DNA of 64,000 nt from Limnohabitans radicicola (GTDB taxonomy: Bacteria; Pseudomonadota; Gammaproteobacteria; Burkholderiales; Burkholderiaceae_C), in assembly GCF_014837235.1 (NCBI RefSeq), contig NZ_JACYFT010000004.1, positions 12,883 through 76,882 of the forward strand. Reading direction: 5' to 3'. The notes under the pieces are model-generated. The model searched no databases, was not told the DNA's origin, and saw nothing but the letters and a program-made list of their open reading frames with translations. This document shows, one piece after another, positions 50,355 to 59,428 of the stretch. The position numbers and the translations under genes are program-made. How positions within the stretch are numbered: the first letter of the stretch is position 1; the number at the start of each line of letters is the position of its first letter.

Positions 50355-51031
50355 TTCCTTTGAGCATCACTTCGTCTGATCTAGCTCGGCTTGCGAAGCT
50401 CTCTGCGGTCTTAGGGGCAATTGCCGCTGCCTTAGTCGTGGCGACTCGGTGGGCGACGTATCAACACTCTCCCATTTCGGTGCTTGGGCAGGCGATTTCT
50501 GCCGCCTTGGCGGCACCGACGCTTGTCATCCTGGTAGTGCGCAAGATTAAGTGGAAACACCCATGGCTTTCGAAGCTCTTAGGCCGTCGGATGGTTCACG
50601 GACTATGGTGGGGGGAGCTTCACTCGGACTATGTCAAGAACCCAGGAGATCCTCCACTTTCTCCTATTCCTATCGCCTTCGTCATCAGGCAGACTTACCT
50701 GACCTTGTCCATCAAGTCGTACACATCAGCTTTACCAGGTGAATCCATCCTCGAAACGCTCCATGCGCATCCGGTGACCGGAGATGCAAGCCTGCGTTAC
50801 GCTTATCAGATGACCAGAAGGGCTAACGCAGAGAACAAGGCTACCCTCGGCTACGGGGATTTAGTGCTCGGGGGCGAAGACAAGGAACTCTTAGGTGACT
50901 ACTGGACAAATTCGCCGTCCACTGGACGTATACACCTCACATTGTTGACACGAGATTGCGACGACATTCGCTCGTTTACGGATGCCCTGAGATACAAAGC
51001 GCGCCTCGAGTCAATGTCGGCTTCCGTGTAA
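50351..51031 (+). CDS. 2TM plus beta-barrel effector, Cap15-like
   Basis: The product has 226 residues. Two membrane segments (about 13-32, KLSAVLGAIAAALVVATRWA, and 38-63) are followed by a beta-rich domain: HGLWWGELHSDY, IPIAFVIRQTYLTLSIKSYTS, SLRYAYQMTRR, TLGYGDLVL, ELLGDYWTNSPSTGRIHLTLL. The GxWxG start, the L.Y.Y strand and the LxGxYxT..xTxG end are those of Cap15, in which a barrel binds a cyclic nucleotide and the membrane part causes membrane damage. Here it is coupled to a DAC-like gene rather than a CD-NTase; a CD-NTase lies convergently 140 bases away. Confidence 0.8.
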   Translation: MIPLSITSSDLARLAKLSAVLGAIAAALVVATRWATYQHSPISVLGQAISAALAAPTLVILVVRKIKWKHPWLSKLLGRRMVHGLWWGELHSDYVKNPGDPPLSPIPIAFVIRQTYLTLSIKSYTSALPGESILETLHAHPVTGDASLRYAYQMTRRANAENKATLGYGDLVLGGEDKELLGDYWTNSPSTGRIHLTLLTRDCDDIRSFTDALRYKARLESMSASV

Positions 51032-51172
51032 CGGTTAGACTGGTTTGAACACCCCTCCAGGGTTGTGACTCGAGTCATTGGGGCTGATGATGTGCAGCAG
51101 GCTCAATTCTTTGGTAAGGCAAGGCAGGTCACACCGTACCAACGACACCCTTAACTGTGCGAACTCGAGGTG

Positions 51173-52579
51173 TCACCGGCGCCGGCGAAAAAGGCTTTGA
51201 AGTTTTGTATAGGGTGGTCTCGGCGGGTTACGTTCCACATGCCGAACGTCGCGGACGGTGACCGGCACGCGTCGAACTGCGTAAACCTGCCCGTTAAGGC
51301 GAACGACGCAGTCCATGAAGTGCCTCCCCACGTAGGCGGTGTGCTCCTCAGCGATAAGCAGACGCATTCCAACCTGTCGGTGTCCCAAGTCGCTTTGCTG
51401 GTCGGCCTCTGAGCCCTCATTGCGGACAGTCCACTCGACCATAGCGAACTCCGGCACCACGTGCGGGTTGACGATAGTGAATGAGAGCGCGCTGTCCTTT
51501 GCCACACCGGGCACCTCGTTGCGATGCGTTGCCACAAGGCGACGAGGATTCCAGGTGAACACCTTGACCTCAACCTCCGGCAACTGCATGACTGCTCGAC
51601 CGGAGTTTTCGTCGACCATCTCTACTTGGTCGGTTTCAGGCAGGGGCATGAGAAACGAGAATGCCTCCGACCAAATAAGTGCAGCCGACGCCTCGTCTTC
51701 AGCGCCGCCAGCGCGCTCGGCAATGTCTTGCAGCGCGGCTAGCCGGGGCAGGAATCCATCCCATGCTTCCGACGACATTCGATTAAGGTCTTCGTTCTTG
51801 TCAATCGGATTCTCGACCTTGCGCTCATCGAAAAATCGGTCGTGGATCTTCTTGATTACTGCTACGAGTGCATCGTCATCAGCCAAACCTATAAAGCGCT
51901 GTGCCCACAGTTCCTGATAGGCCTCAGTGGCGACGACTGTCAGTAAGATGGAAGATGGCCGGGAGTCAGGGGCTTCGTCAAATGAGACGGCAGCCCAGGC
52001 CTTGAGATACCGAACAAGCCGTCGAAGCTGGTCACGGTCGTCGCTGCTGACCGCTTCTTTGAACCACTTGTAGAGGTTCTTCGGGTCGCTGTGCTCCCAC
52101 TTCCCCGATATACAAGCCAAACGCCGGACATCAGAATCTGTGTTGAGGTGATAAACCGGAGTGTCAATGTGGAACTGTCGAATGTATGAGGCGCGGGAGC
52201 AGCGCTCCTTAGGCGGCACTTCCACCTTCTTCAACTCTTCGCACACCTTCTCGTACTCAAGAAGCTCGACTTGAACCCAGTCCCTGAGCTGCTTGGGCGT
52301 TGGTTCTACGTCTTGATCGTCGTCCCACTCGAAGTACAAGCCGACGTCAACGTCATATTCTTCACCGAGGTGAACCGGCTTGATGAGCGTGGCGTACTTG
52401 TAAGATCCCTGAAGCCACGTGGAAATGGTGTAGCCGTGCTTGGCAAGCGCCTGCTTCAAGTGGTCAGCGAGGTCGTTCCATTGCTGCCGCAGGAATTCTC
52501 GTTGCTCCGTCGTCGGGGTGACGCGTCCGATGAGAGTCTGGTCGGTGTTTCCATTGAACAGCTTCGAAGCTTCGCCCAT
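51173..52579 (-). CDS. CD-NTase with C-terminal AGS-C sensor-like domain
   Basis: I chose the ATG at 52579 (468 residues); a longer frame would overlap the protease gene. The nucleotidyltransferase site is GSYKYATL (Gly58-Ser59) and EYDVDVG (Asp76, Asp78). A SMODS-type helical region follows. Residues about 345-465 (FTIVNPHVVPEFAMVEWTVRNEG, QVGMRLLIAEEHTAYVGRHFMDCVVRLNGQVYAVRRVPV) match the AGS-C Ig-like domain. Such enzymes make cyclic oligonucleotides in anti-phage signalling. It is the third gene of an XRE-protease-cyclase operon, which contains no effector. Confidence 0.9.
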   Translation of the reverse strand: MGEASKLFNGNTDQTLIGRVTPTTEQREFLRQQWNDLADHLKQALAKHGYTISTWLQGSYKYATLIKPVHLGEEYDVDVGLYFEWDDDQDVEPTPKQLRDWVQVELLEYEKVCEELKKVEVPPKERCSRASYIRQFHIDTPVYHLNTDSDVRRLACISGKWEHSDPKNLYKWFKEAVSSDDRDQLRRLVRYLKAWAAVSFDEAPDSRPSSILLTVVATEAYQELWAQRFIGLADDDALVAVIKKIHDRFFDERKVENPIDKNEDLNRMSSEAWDGFLPRLAALQDIAERAGGAEDEASAALIWSEAFSFLMPLPETDQVEMVDENSGRAVMQLPEVEVKVFTWNPRRLVATHRNEVPGVAKDSALSFTIVNPHVVPEFAMVEWTVRNEGSEADQQSDLGHRQVGMRLLIAEEHTAYVGRHFMDCVVRLNGQVYAVRRVPVTVRDVRHVERNPPRPPYTKLQSLFRRRR

Positions 52580-52647
52580 CAGTCGTCCTTGAATAGCGTG
52601 GGTTGTGGTTGATGTGCCCGAGAGTCGTCGCCGTTGGCCATGCTTTG

Positions 52648-53517
52648 CTAACGACGCCGGCTCCGCCCAGGCCAAGGCAGTTGCCCAGTAAGCTCAGCCA
52701 AGCCACCATCGTCCTCGACGCGTACACCAAAGCGATTCACTTCGACCGCGGGTAAATCCTCGCTGTCGAACCACAGCAGAGAAGTCGTGGTATCTGTGCA
52801 TAGGTAGTGTCTGGAGAGTTCCCGCAGGTCTAGGCCCTTTTTCCAGTTGTCGAACCAGATGTCTTGCGCAACCTCATCCGTATCAACAGCACTGCTGCCT
52901 GAAGAACGGAGACGGTGAGCCACAGAGCCGACGGGGATGGCAGATCTGGGAGAGATCCAAGCGCCCGCCTGCCGCAAGCTGGTGGAGCGTGCCGCGTAGC
53001 GTACTGCACCGCGCTCCATGGTGACAAAGGCGCAAGGGATGTCGCTGAGGGAGGCGAATCGCGACGCTGCGGCAGGAAATGATGTGCTGAAAAGCGCCGC
53101 CATGCACTGGATCAGCTCCAGAGAAGGTTCCTCCTTGGGTACAAGCGACAGCCATTGCTGATATGGCATCAGCAATTCAGCGGCGAAGGTATCGCACGCG
53201 ATTTCGTTTGGATGCCGTTTCGCATAGGACCAGGAAGGCACCTCTTCGTGGCTCGATTCCAGCCCTAGGACAATATGCGCGATTTCGTGACAAATGGTGA
53301 AGCGTTGGCGTTCTTCCGTCTCCAGCGAATTCACTATGATCACATGCTTGCCATTCGGCTTGGTTATCGTGTAGCCGGACTCCCCCTCATCAAGCTCCTC
53401 TTTCTTGACCTTAGCGTTGGCCGCTACCACATAGGCCGTCAGGTCTTCTCGGATGCAGGAGACATCAACCTTCGCAACAAAGGCCCGAGCTTTCCGCATG
53501 ACATCCGCTTCATCCAT
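52648..53517 (-). CDS. ImmA/IrrE-family metallopeptidase, CapP-like
   Basis: The 289-residue protein has the zinc motif HEIAH in RFTICHEIAHIVLGLE and the third ligand region NEIACDTFAAELLMP. This is the ImmA/IrrE type. It lies between an XRE gene and a CD-NTase gene, the arrangement of CapH-CapP regulated CBASS, where CapP senses DNA damage, cuts CapH and turns the operon on. The C-terminal half could be the sensor part. It starts 3 bases after the XRE stop. Confidence 0.9.
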   Translation of the reverse strand: MDEADVMRKARAFVAKVDVSCIREDLTAYVVAANAKVKKEELDEGESGYTITKPNGKHVIIVNSLETEERQRFTICHEIAHIVLGLESSHEEVPSWSYAKRHPNEIACDTFAAELLMPYQQWLSLVPKEEPSLELIQCMAALFSTSFPAAASRFASLSDIPCAFVTMERGAVRYAARSTSLRQAGAWISPRSAIPVGSVAHRLRSSGSSAVDTDEVAQDIWFDNWKKGLDLRELSRHYLCTDTTTSLLWFDSEDLPAVEVNRFGVRVEDDGGLAELTGQLPWPGRSRRR

Positions 53518-53519
53518 GT

Positions 53520-53900
53520 TCAGTCGTCCTCGAATGCTCGCTGTATCCGGGCAATCAGTATCGCGGGATCGGGCCTTGTGGTTCCACGATGCCTCACACC
53601 CGCTGCAGCCGAAAAAATGTCAATGCTGATGGAAGGTTCGTTCAGAACGAATTCAACAAGGCGGGGATCGACCTCCGCATGGTTAACAAGCCACATCACC
53701 AGCGCAGCATCTCTTTCACCTGGTTTGAGAACCTTCAGCAGCTTCTCGACTAAATCAGATGAGGGGTTTGCTTTCTCTCCGGACTCCAGCCGGTGGACAT
53801 ACGCATGGTCTACTGAGGATAGTTGACCGATTTCGCGCAACGAGAGGGTTCTGCGTTCACGCAGCGTCTTGAGGGCGACGCCCAGGCCTGTTTGTGACAT
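53520..53900 (-). CDS. XRE repressor, CapH-like
   Basis: The 126-residue product has AAGGA ahead of its ATG. The HTH covers about residues 5-62 (GVALKTLRERRTLSLREIGQLSSVDHAYVHRLESGEK). The C-terminal part may be the dimer and cleavage region. It is directly followed by an ImmA/IrrE protease and a CD-NTase, so it fits CapH, the repressor cleaved by CapP. The palindrome at 54007-54028, upstream on the shared region, is its likely operator. Confidence 0.87.
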   Translation of the reverse strand: MSQTGLGVALKTLRERRTLSLREIGQLSSVDHAYVHRLESGEKANPSSDLVEKLLKVLKPGERDAALVMWLVNHAEVDPRLVEFVLNEPSISIDIFSAAAGVRHRGTTRPDPAILIARIQRAFEDD

Positions 53901-53979
53901 CCGTCATTCCTTGTGGCTGCGGCGGACACCGCTGTGCGTCCGATCCGCAGTAGTTGCGTTGTGGCGCCAAGCCCACTAT

Positions 53980-54028
53980 TTGCAGTCTAGCACCAAGTCT
54001 GATACATTGTTGTCCAGCCAGACAACAA
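53980..54028 (+). promoter_or_regulatory. Promoter and overlapping palindrome between the two CBASS operons
   Basis: On the plus strand TTGCAG (53980-53985) and TACATT (54003-54008) are 17 bases apart. From the end of the -10 the perfect inverted repeat TTGTTGTC-CAGCCA-GACAACAA covers 54007-54028, over the expected start site. A repressor there would block transcription toward DUF2188-CapV and probably also toward the XRE operon on the other strand. Confidence 0.65.
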
Positions 54029-54172
54029 AAATGAATTTTACGAATGTAGCAAGTTGATTTGGCTTGACGCACCCGTTGTCTGCAAGAGCAACGAATTTTG
54101 CTTCAACCGGTAGTCATTGGCAACACGGCCAGCTGGCCGAGGTCTCGATGGTTCAACATTAGGAAATTCGCT

Positions 54173-54397
54173 ATGACAGGCAAAAATCAGCACGTAGTTC
54201 CTCACCAGGACGGTTGGGCCGTCAAGGGCGCCGGCAATCAGCGGGCAACCTCCGTGCACGACACGCAACAACAGGCCATTGACGCAGCGAGGGAAATAGC
54301 GCGCAACCAACAGTCTGAACTGGTCATCCACCGTCCGGACGGTCGCATCCGTGACAAGGACAGTCACGGCAGCGACTCTTTCCCACCGAAGGGCTAA
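54173..54397 (+). CDS. DUF2188 small protein leading the CapV-DncV CBASS
   Basis: The 74-residue product is a DUF2188 protein: GKNQHVVPHQDGWAVKGAGN and TQQQAIDAAREIARNQQSELVIHRPDGRIRDKDSHG. DUF2188 units form a small alpha/beta fold of unknown use. It lies 5 bases before capV, so it is the first gene of the CBASS operon. It may be an accessory not present in the Vibrio cholerae locus. Confidence 0.88.
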   Translation: MTGKNQHVVPHQDGWAVKGAGNQRATSVHDTQQQAIDAAREIARNQQSELVIHRPDGRIRDKDSHGSDSFPPKG

Positions 54398-54402
54398 GTG
54401 CC

Positions 54403-55404
54403 ATGACGGGCGTGCCCACCTACCATGTACTTGCCCTGTCTGGGGGCGGCTATCGCAGTTTGTACACAGCGACAGTTCTTGCTGAGCTTGAAGCCGTGCT
54501 GGGCCGCTCCATTGCTTCGCACTTCGACCTGATCTGCGGCACTTCTGCAGGCGGGATGCTGGCCTTGGGGCTGGCCTCTGAAATACCCGCCATTGAACTC
54601 AAAGCCTTGTTCGAACGAGAGGGCTCTCGCATCTTCGGTTGCCGTAGTCTTCCGAGGCGCCTCTTGGGCTTCTGGTTGACAGCCAAGCACGACTCGGTTG
54701 GGTTGAGGGATGTACTGACCGAGCGCTTCCAAGACGCCACGATCGGCAACTTGAAGCACCGTGTTCTCGTGCCGACCGTCAACTATTCGACGGGGCGTGG
54801 GCAGTTCTTCAAGACTCCCCACCATCCGACCTTTGAGTTAGATCACCGCCTGAAGATCGTCGATGTGGCGCTGGCTACCGCCGCCGCCCCCGTTTACTTT
54901 CCGTTGGCGCGCAACGACCGTGGTGTATTTGTGGATGGAGGGCTGGTTGGCAACGCGCCCGGACTGTTCGGGCTGCACGAAGTCAACACGTTTCTTGCAC
55001 CGAAACAGAATGCACTGGTCCGGGTGCTGTCGATCGGCACAATGACGATCGGTGCAACGGTCCGCGGCGGCGCAAGCCTCGACCGCGGCTTCGGCAAGTG
55101 GCGCGGAGGGCTGTTCGACCTCGTGATCTCCGCTCAGGAATCGTCGGTTGACTACATGCTGCGGCAATCCTTGGGGAGCAACTACTTCCAGATCGACGAC
55201 AAAGCCACGCCCGATCAAAGCAAGGATGTAAAGGCCTTGGACCGAGTTTCGATCGGAGCCACGAATACGCTGAAGGACCGCGGCAGCCACGCAGCGCAGC
55301 GCGCGCTTGGCGACCCTCAATTCCAACCTTTTCGAGCGCACCAGGCTGGCGCCCCCACCTTTTATCACGGCCCCAACAAGAATGTACCGGAGGCCGCATG
55401 CTGA
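54403..55404 (+). CDS. capV: CapV-like patatin phospholipase effector of CBASS
   Basis: The product has 333 residues. Patatin motifs: oxyanion loop SGGGYR (13-18), nucleophile Ser48 in GTSAGG, and catalytic Asp178 in [11 protein letters not shown]. CapV is an inactive lipase until it binds 3'3'-cGAMP; then it degrades the inner membrane and kills the infected cell before phage release. It lies upstream of the DncV-like cyclase, with their genes overlapping by 7 bases, the order known in Vibrio cholerae. Confidence 0.95.
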   Translation: MTGVPTYHVLALSGGGYRSLYTATVLAELEAVLGRSIASHFDLICGTSAGGMLALGLASEIPAIELKALFEREGSRIFGCRSLPRRLLGFWLTAKHDSVGLRDVLTERFQDATIGNLKHRVLVPTVNYSTGRGQFFKTPHHPTFELDHRLKIVDVALATAAAPVYFPLARNDRGVFVDGGLVGNAPGLFGLHEVNTFLAPKQNALVRVLSIGTMTIGATVRGGASLDRGFGKWRGGLFDLVISAQESSVDYMLRQSLGSNYFQIDDKATPDQSKDVKALDRVSIGATNTLKDRGSHAAQRALGDPQFQPFRAHQAGAPTFYHGPNKNVPEAAC

Positions 55405-56540
55405 ACCTTAGCCCACTTTTTTTTACCACTGTCGATGGCGAATCCTGCATGCATAACGAGCTGGATCTGACGCCTGAGCAACGAGCCTGGATTGCCAGCG
55501 CCCGAAGTAATGTCAGGAACTGCCTGCGTACCGGCATTCCACGTGTGTTACACGAACGCGGGTACACGGAAGACGTTCCGCAACCGCGTTTCTTCACGCA
55601 AGGGTCGTGGGCTTACAAGACCTTGAATGGCCCGGCACAACAGCCCCAGCAGGCTGATGTCGATGATGGTTGCTATCTGCCATTGAATTTCGTCTCGCAG
55701 ACGAAGCGCCCCAGCAGGGCTACAACGGTGCTCTTTGCCGCAGCAGAAGAAGCATTGAAGCCGCTGGTCGAGGAAAAGCGTTGGAAGCTCGTCACCGACA
55801 AGCCAACCTGCATCCGGATCGTCATTGCAGCGTATGCCCACATCGACATTCCGCTGTACGCCATTCCCGACGAAGAATTCGCCACGCTTACGAAAGCCTC
55901 GACGGAGCGATACGGCTACGATTCGCTGTCGGAGGCGGTGAATATGGCAGAGCGGGATGCTTGGACAGCATTGCCCGCTGACCAAGTGCTCCTGGCTCAC
56001 CGCGAGTGCAACTGGATGCCCTCCGACCCCAGGACTGTCAAAGAATGGTTCCTGGGCGAAGTGGAGGCCAAGGGCGAACAGTTCCGCCGCGTAATTCGCT
56101 ACTTGAAGGCGTTCCGCGATTGGCGATGGCCCAGCAGCGGGCCGGCTTCGATTCTGCTGATGGCCGCTGCGGCTCCGCTGTTCGAGAAACGGGAACGGCG
56201 TGACGATCTGGCGCTGCTAGATGTCGTCGCAGCATTGCCGGCCAGGCTGCGTGCGGGGGTGAACAATCCCGTTGATGACTCAGAGTCGCTTACTGCACGC
56301 CTTGGTAAAGAGAGCGTCGAAGAGGCCGCGAAAGCGTTCGAAGCATTGGAAAAGGTGCTGCGCGGAGCTACCGACGCCGGTAGCCCTTCACAGGCTTGCA
56401 TCTGGATGCAAGGCGAATTCGGTCCACGTTTTCCGAACGAACCAGATCGGGTCAAGGTGGTATCCGTTGCCGCCACCATCGCTGCAGCTCCGGCCGCGGC
56501 TGGTCCGAGTGAATTGGTCGGGCGAACGAAAGCCGGATGA
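55398..56540 (+). CDS. dncV: DncV-like cyclic GMP-AMP synthase (CD-NTase clade A)
   Basis: The 380-residue protein has the active site GSWAYKTLN (Gly69-Ser70), DVDDG (Asp87, Asp89) and a third Asp at 150 (HIDIPLY). The surrounding [15 protein letters not shown] and [13 protein letters not shown] match Vibrio DncV, which makes 3'3'-cGAMP. The C-terminus ends in Gly (GRTKAG), as suits Cap2-mediated conjugation through the terminal residue. It overlaps both capV and cap2. Confidence 0.95.
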   Translation: MLNLSPLFFTTVDGESCMHNELDLTPEQRAWIASARSNVRNCLRTGIPRVLHERGYTEDVPQPRFFTQGSWAYKTLNGPAQQPQQADVDDGCYLPLNFVSQTKRPSRATTVLFAAAEEALKPLVEEKRWKLVTDKPTCIRIVIAAYAHIDIPLYAIPDEEFATLTKASTERYGYDSLSEAVNMAERDAWTALPADQVLLAHRECNWMPSDPRTVKEWFLGEVEAKGEQFRRVIRYLKAFRDWRWPSSGPASILLMAAAAPLFEKRERRDDLALLDVVAALPARLRAGVNNPVDDSESLTARLGKESVEEAAKAFEALEKVLRGATDAGSPSQACIWMQGEFGPRFPNEPDRVKVVSVAATIAAAPAAAGPSELVGRTKAG

Positions 56541-58168
56541 GCAGCGTCGCCGCAGTCGCGGACGTTATCGAAGCCTTCAAGCAGCAAAGCTTCACGTTTG
56601 TCGGTAAGACGGACGACGGCTGGTTCAAGCTGCGGGGGCCGTTGACCCCGCCCGGATTAGACAAGGGGTTTCCGTGTGAGGTTCAGCTCGACCCCACCTT
56701 CTTCGATCTGCCTCGCATTCGGCTGCTTGAAATACCGCATGCACTGCCTAACGTAGTTCCTCACCTTGGCGCGGATGGCGGCCTTTGCTATCTAGCCAAG
56801 GGGACCGTCGTGCTGGACATCTACGACCCTGTAGGACAATCCCTGGCATGCCTACAACGTGCGGCCGCGGTGCTCGGGCAGATGTTGAAAGGCGAAATGG
56901 TCGAGGATCTTGTCGAAGAGTTCTTTGCCTACTGGAACGGCTGGCTTTGCTTCGTGGACATGCAAGGTGAAAATCTGGGAAGGCAAAACTGTATCGTCGC
57001 GCAAGCCAATGGAAATCCTCTCTGGTTTATCACCGACAACGAAAATCGAACAACAAAAAAGCTGCAGTCACTCGGCTACCAGGTCACCGACAAAACGGTG
57101 CTGACCTACCGGGTCAAGACCACGGCACAACCCCGACCGCTGACTAGCCACTGGCCACCCGAAACCGTGGGAGACATCTTGGCTTGGCAAAGCACCCTAG
57201 ACCCTCGGTGCCGGCGCAAGATTCACGAACGGATCAAGGAAGGGCAAAACAAAAAAGCCAATGGCGTCTTGATCATCATCGAATCGCCGCTGATGACCTA
57301 TGGCTTTGCTGTGCTCTTTGATCACCAAACGTTGACGCAGAAAACCAAGCTCGCTGACCGCAGGGATTCGATCTATGGGCTGAAGGCGATGCCCGTCACA
57401 GTGATCCGGATCGATGACCGGTATCTGGCCCAGCGCAACATTCCCAAGTCGAATACGCTGGCGGGCAAAAAAATCGCACTTGTGGGTTGCGGCACAATCG
57501 GCGGGTACCTCTCGGACATGTTGGTCAAGGCTGGGGCAGGCACCTGCGGAGGCAAGCTCACGCTGGTAGATTTTGATAGCCTGCTTCCGCAGAACATCGG
57601 GCGGCATCGACTTGGGTTCCCAGACCTGTTATCGAACAAGGCCGAGGCGATGGCGAAAGAACTCAAGCGCCTGGCACCAGGCGCTGAGGTTCATGCGCTC
57701 CCCGTGGATGTCAGGAAGGCCCAACTGGGACAGCTGGATCTGCTCATCGATGCCACCGGTGAAGAATCTCTCGGACATTGGCTGTCTGGCCGCTATCGGG
57801 CTCCAACGCCGATGCTTTCCATCTGGATCGAAGGGCCGGGCACGACTGTGCGTGCGCTCTTAAGAACGAACGCATCAGGTGCGTGCTACCGATGCCTTTG
57901 GCACAGCAACAGGAGAGGCGAACTTCGCTCGACCCTTGATCCTCTTCCCACCATCTTGGCGGGCCATGGATGCGAGGGCTTGTATGTGCCTTTTCCGGCA
58001 TCGGTATCGGTGCATGCTGCCAGCCTGGGCGCTGAAATGGCACTTGACTGGGCCAACGGCGTCTATTTCCCTGGGTTGCGAACCAGACTAATTGATCGCA
58101 CCCATCAGCTTGCCACGCCCGATTGCGATCCACTACGGGATCGGGAGTGCCCTATATGCAATTCATGA
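56537..58168 (+). CDS. cap2: Cap2, E2-E1 fusion of type II CBASS
   Basis: The 543-residue protein has an N-terminal E2-like domain with active Cys84 (GADGGLCYL) and a C-terminal E1-like adenylation domain with the nucleotide loop VGCGTIGG (around 317-323) and a Cys450 in ASGACYRC. Cap2 conjugates the C-terminus of the CD-NTase to target proteins and so primes the cyclase for signalling. ATGA overlap with the cyclase gene shows tight coupling. Confidence 0.95.
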   Translation: MSSVAAVADVIEAFKQQSFTFVGKTDDGWFKLRGPLTPPGLDKGFPCEVQLDPTFFDLPRIRLLEIPHALPNVVPHLGADGGLCYLAKGTVVLDIYDPVGQSLACLQRAAAVLGQMLKGEMVEDLVEEFFAYWNGWLCFVDMQGENLGRQNCIVAQANGNPLWFITDNENRTTKKLQSLGYQVTDKTVLTYRVKTTAQPRPLTSHWPPETVGDILAWQSTLDPRCRRKIHERIKEGQNKKANGVLIIIESPLMTYGFAVLFDHQTLTQKTKLADRRDSIYGLKAMPVTVIRIDDRYLAQRNIPKSNTLAGKKIALVGCGTIGGYLSDMLVKAGAGTCGGKLTLVDFDSLLPQNIGRHRLGFPDLLSNKAEAMAKELKRLAPGAEVHALPVDVRKAQLGQLDLLIDATGEESLGHWLSGRYRAPTPMLSIWIEGPGTTVRALLRTNASGACYRCLWHSNRRGELRSTLDPLPTILAGHGCEGLYVPFPASVSVHAASLGAEMALDWANGVYFPGLRTRLIDRTHQLATPDCDPLRDRECPICNS

Positions 58169-58632
58169 GTTCTTGGGCAACTGACGACAAAAAAGCGTTG
58201 CTGCATTTCTCGGAGCCAACGCTGGAGACTTTCTGTCAATATGTTCAAGCCAGTGATACCGACTGCGAAGCTGGCGGGCTTCTGCTCGGATCGGTTCACG
58301 GAGCACATATGCTCATTCAGCAAGCAACGGTCCCCACGGCTTGGGACAAACGGTTTCGCCACCTGTTCGAGCGAATGCCGTTTGGCCATGAAGCCATCGC
58401 CCTGTCTCGATGGATGGCGAGTCAGGGAACCGTTCGTTATCTGGGCGAATGGCATTCCCATCCGGAAGACCATCCTCATCCATCTAGTCTCGATAGATTG
58501 GAATGGGGCCGCTTATCTGCGAAGCGGCAGGACAAGCGGCCAATGCTTGCTGTTATCGTCGGGCGAAAAGCTCTGTATGTCGAATTGGTACAGAGTTCAG
58601 GTCGTGGTTCGGTGCTTACCTCTGTGGAATAG
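58156..58632 (+). CDS. cap3: Cap3, JAMM/MPN isopeptidase of type II CBASS
   Basis: The ATG at 58156 overlaps the end of cap2 (158 residues); a second ATG at 58165 is possible. The JAMM metal site is Glu38 (CEAGGLLLG) and EWHSHPEDHPHPSSLD with His100, His102 and Asp113. Cap3 removes Cap2-linked CD-NTase from its targets and keeps the pathway in check. It closes the standard capV-dncV-cap2-cap3 operon. Confidence 0.95.
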   Translation: MQFMSSWATDDKKALLHFSEPTLETFCQYVQASDTDCEAGGLLLGSVHGAHMLIQQATVPTAWDKRFRHLFERMPFGHEAIALSRWMASQGTVRYLGEWHSHPEDHPHPSSLDRLEWGRLSAKRQDKRPMLAVIVGRKALYVELVQSSGRGSVLTSVE

Positions 58633-59131
58633 CTACCAACCACATCAACGCCGTCCCGGCGTTCCGTTGTTGGGCTCGCAGGCTGCACCTCCCGCTTCGT
58701 GTCGAATCGCGGCCATTCGACCCTACCCTCGGATACATCCTCCGGCTCGGCTTGTTGATCCGGGCTTGCACGCTTCGCTTGCCCAAAGGCGAGTGTATGA
58801 CCGGATGTGGGCGGTCTTGTTGTTCAATTCAACGAATCACGGCGTTTTCACCATCAATGGCAGGGCCGCTGGAAGGTGCCTCTTCCGGTCAGCCTATCGA
58901 CAACACCAGCAACCAACGAACGTCCGATTTATAGGAGACAAAGGTCAGGCGTTTTTCACAATGTGGTGAACTTCAGGCCTCGGCAATCGTGGTTATGGGG
59001 CTGTGAAACTTTAGCGCCCGAAGCCAGCCTGTTCGGACTCTGCCTCCCCCCAAGTCAGCGATGAATTTTGTACTCTAGTCAATCGTGGGAAGCAAGATTT
59101 ACATCAAACTACTGAGCTGCAACCCGCATGA
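58633..59131. other. Gene-poor stretch after cap3
   Basis: About 500 bases hold only short overlapping frames without ribosome sites or protein-like composition. No terminator with a T-run, tRNA or repeat is visible. It may be eroded sequence at the edge of the island. Confidence 0.4.
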
Positions 59132-59323
59132 AACCTAGGCTCACCTCTTGGCCTCGACCAAGAGAAAACAGAGAAAGAGAGAGATTTCGAGGGAAAAAAA
59201 TCGGCCATCCTCGATTTCCTGGCCATCCACGGCCAAGAGACTTTTTCAGAAATGGCGCCATTACAGGGCCGCAACGAGATGCATGAACGGTTTAGAGAAC
59301 AGTTCATGGGTGGTAAATGGTAG
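59132..59323 (+). pseudogene. Start-less gene remnant ending inside the tRNA 3' end
   Basis: Following an in-frame TGA, 63 codons read as a plausible helical protein tail (AILDFLAIHGQETFSEMAPL, then QGRNEMHERFREQFMGGKW) with a stop whose bases overlap the tRNA CCA end. There is no start codon in a useful place. It looks like the C-terminus of a gene cut at its front, possibly left by an insertion at the tRNA. The parent family is not recognised. Confidence 0.35.
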
Positions 59324-59394
59324 GGCGTCACGGACTTGAACCGTGGACCAAAGGATTATGAGTCCTCTGCTCTAACCAACTGAGCTAACGCCCC
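59318..59394 (-). tRNA. tRNA with CAU anticodon (tRNA-Ile2 more likely than elongator Met)
   Basis: A complete 77-base cloverleaf with encoded CCA is present. The acceptor stem GGGGCGT pairs with ACGCCCT (first pair G-U), the D arm is AGCTCAGTTGGTTAGAGCA, the anticodon loop is CTCATAA, and the T arm is CACGG-TTCAAGT-CCGTG. CAU can mean Met or lysidine-modified Ile2. The anticodon arm, GACTCATAATC followed by TTGGTC, resembles ileX more than elongator Met. Confidence 0.93.
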
Positions 59395-59428
59395 AACCGA
59401 AGCCCTGATTGTAGTGGGCCGCCGGAGC

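Noticed and set aside
58633..59131. Possible extra gene after cap3
   Set aside because: Frames are short, overlapping and not protein-like; no start site is convincing.
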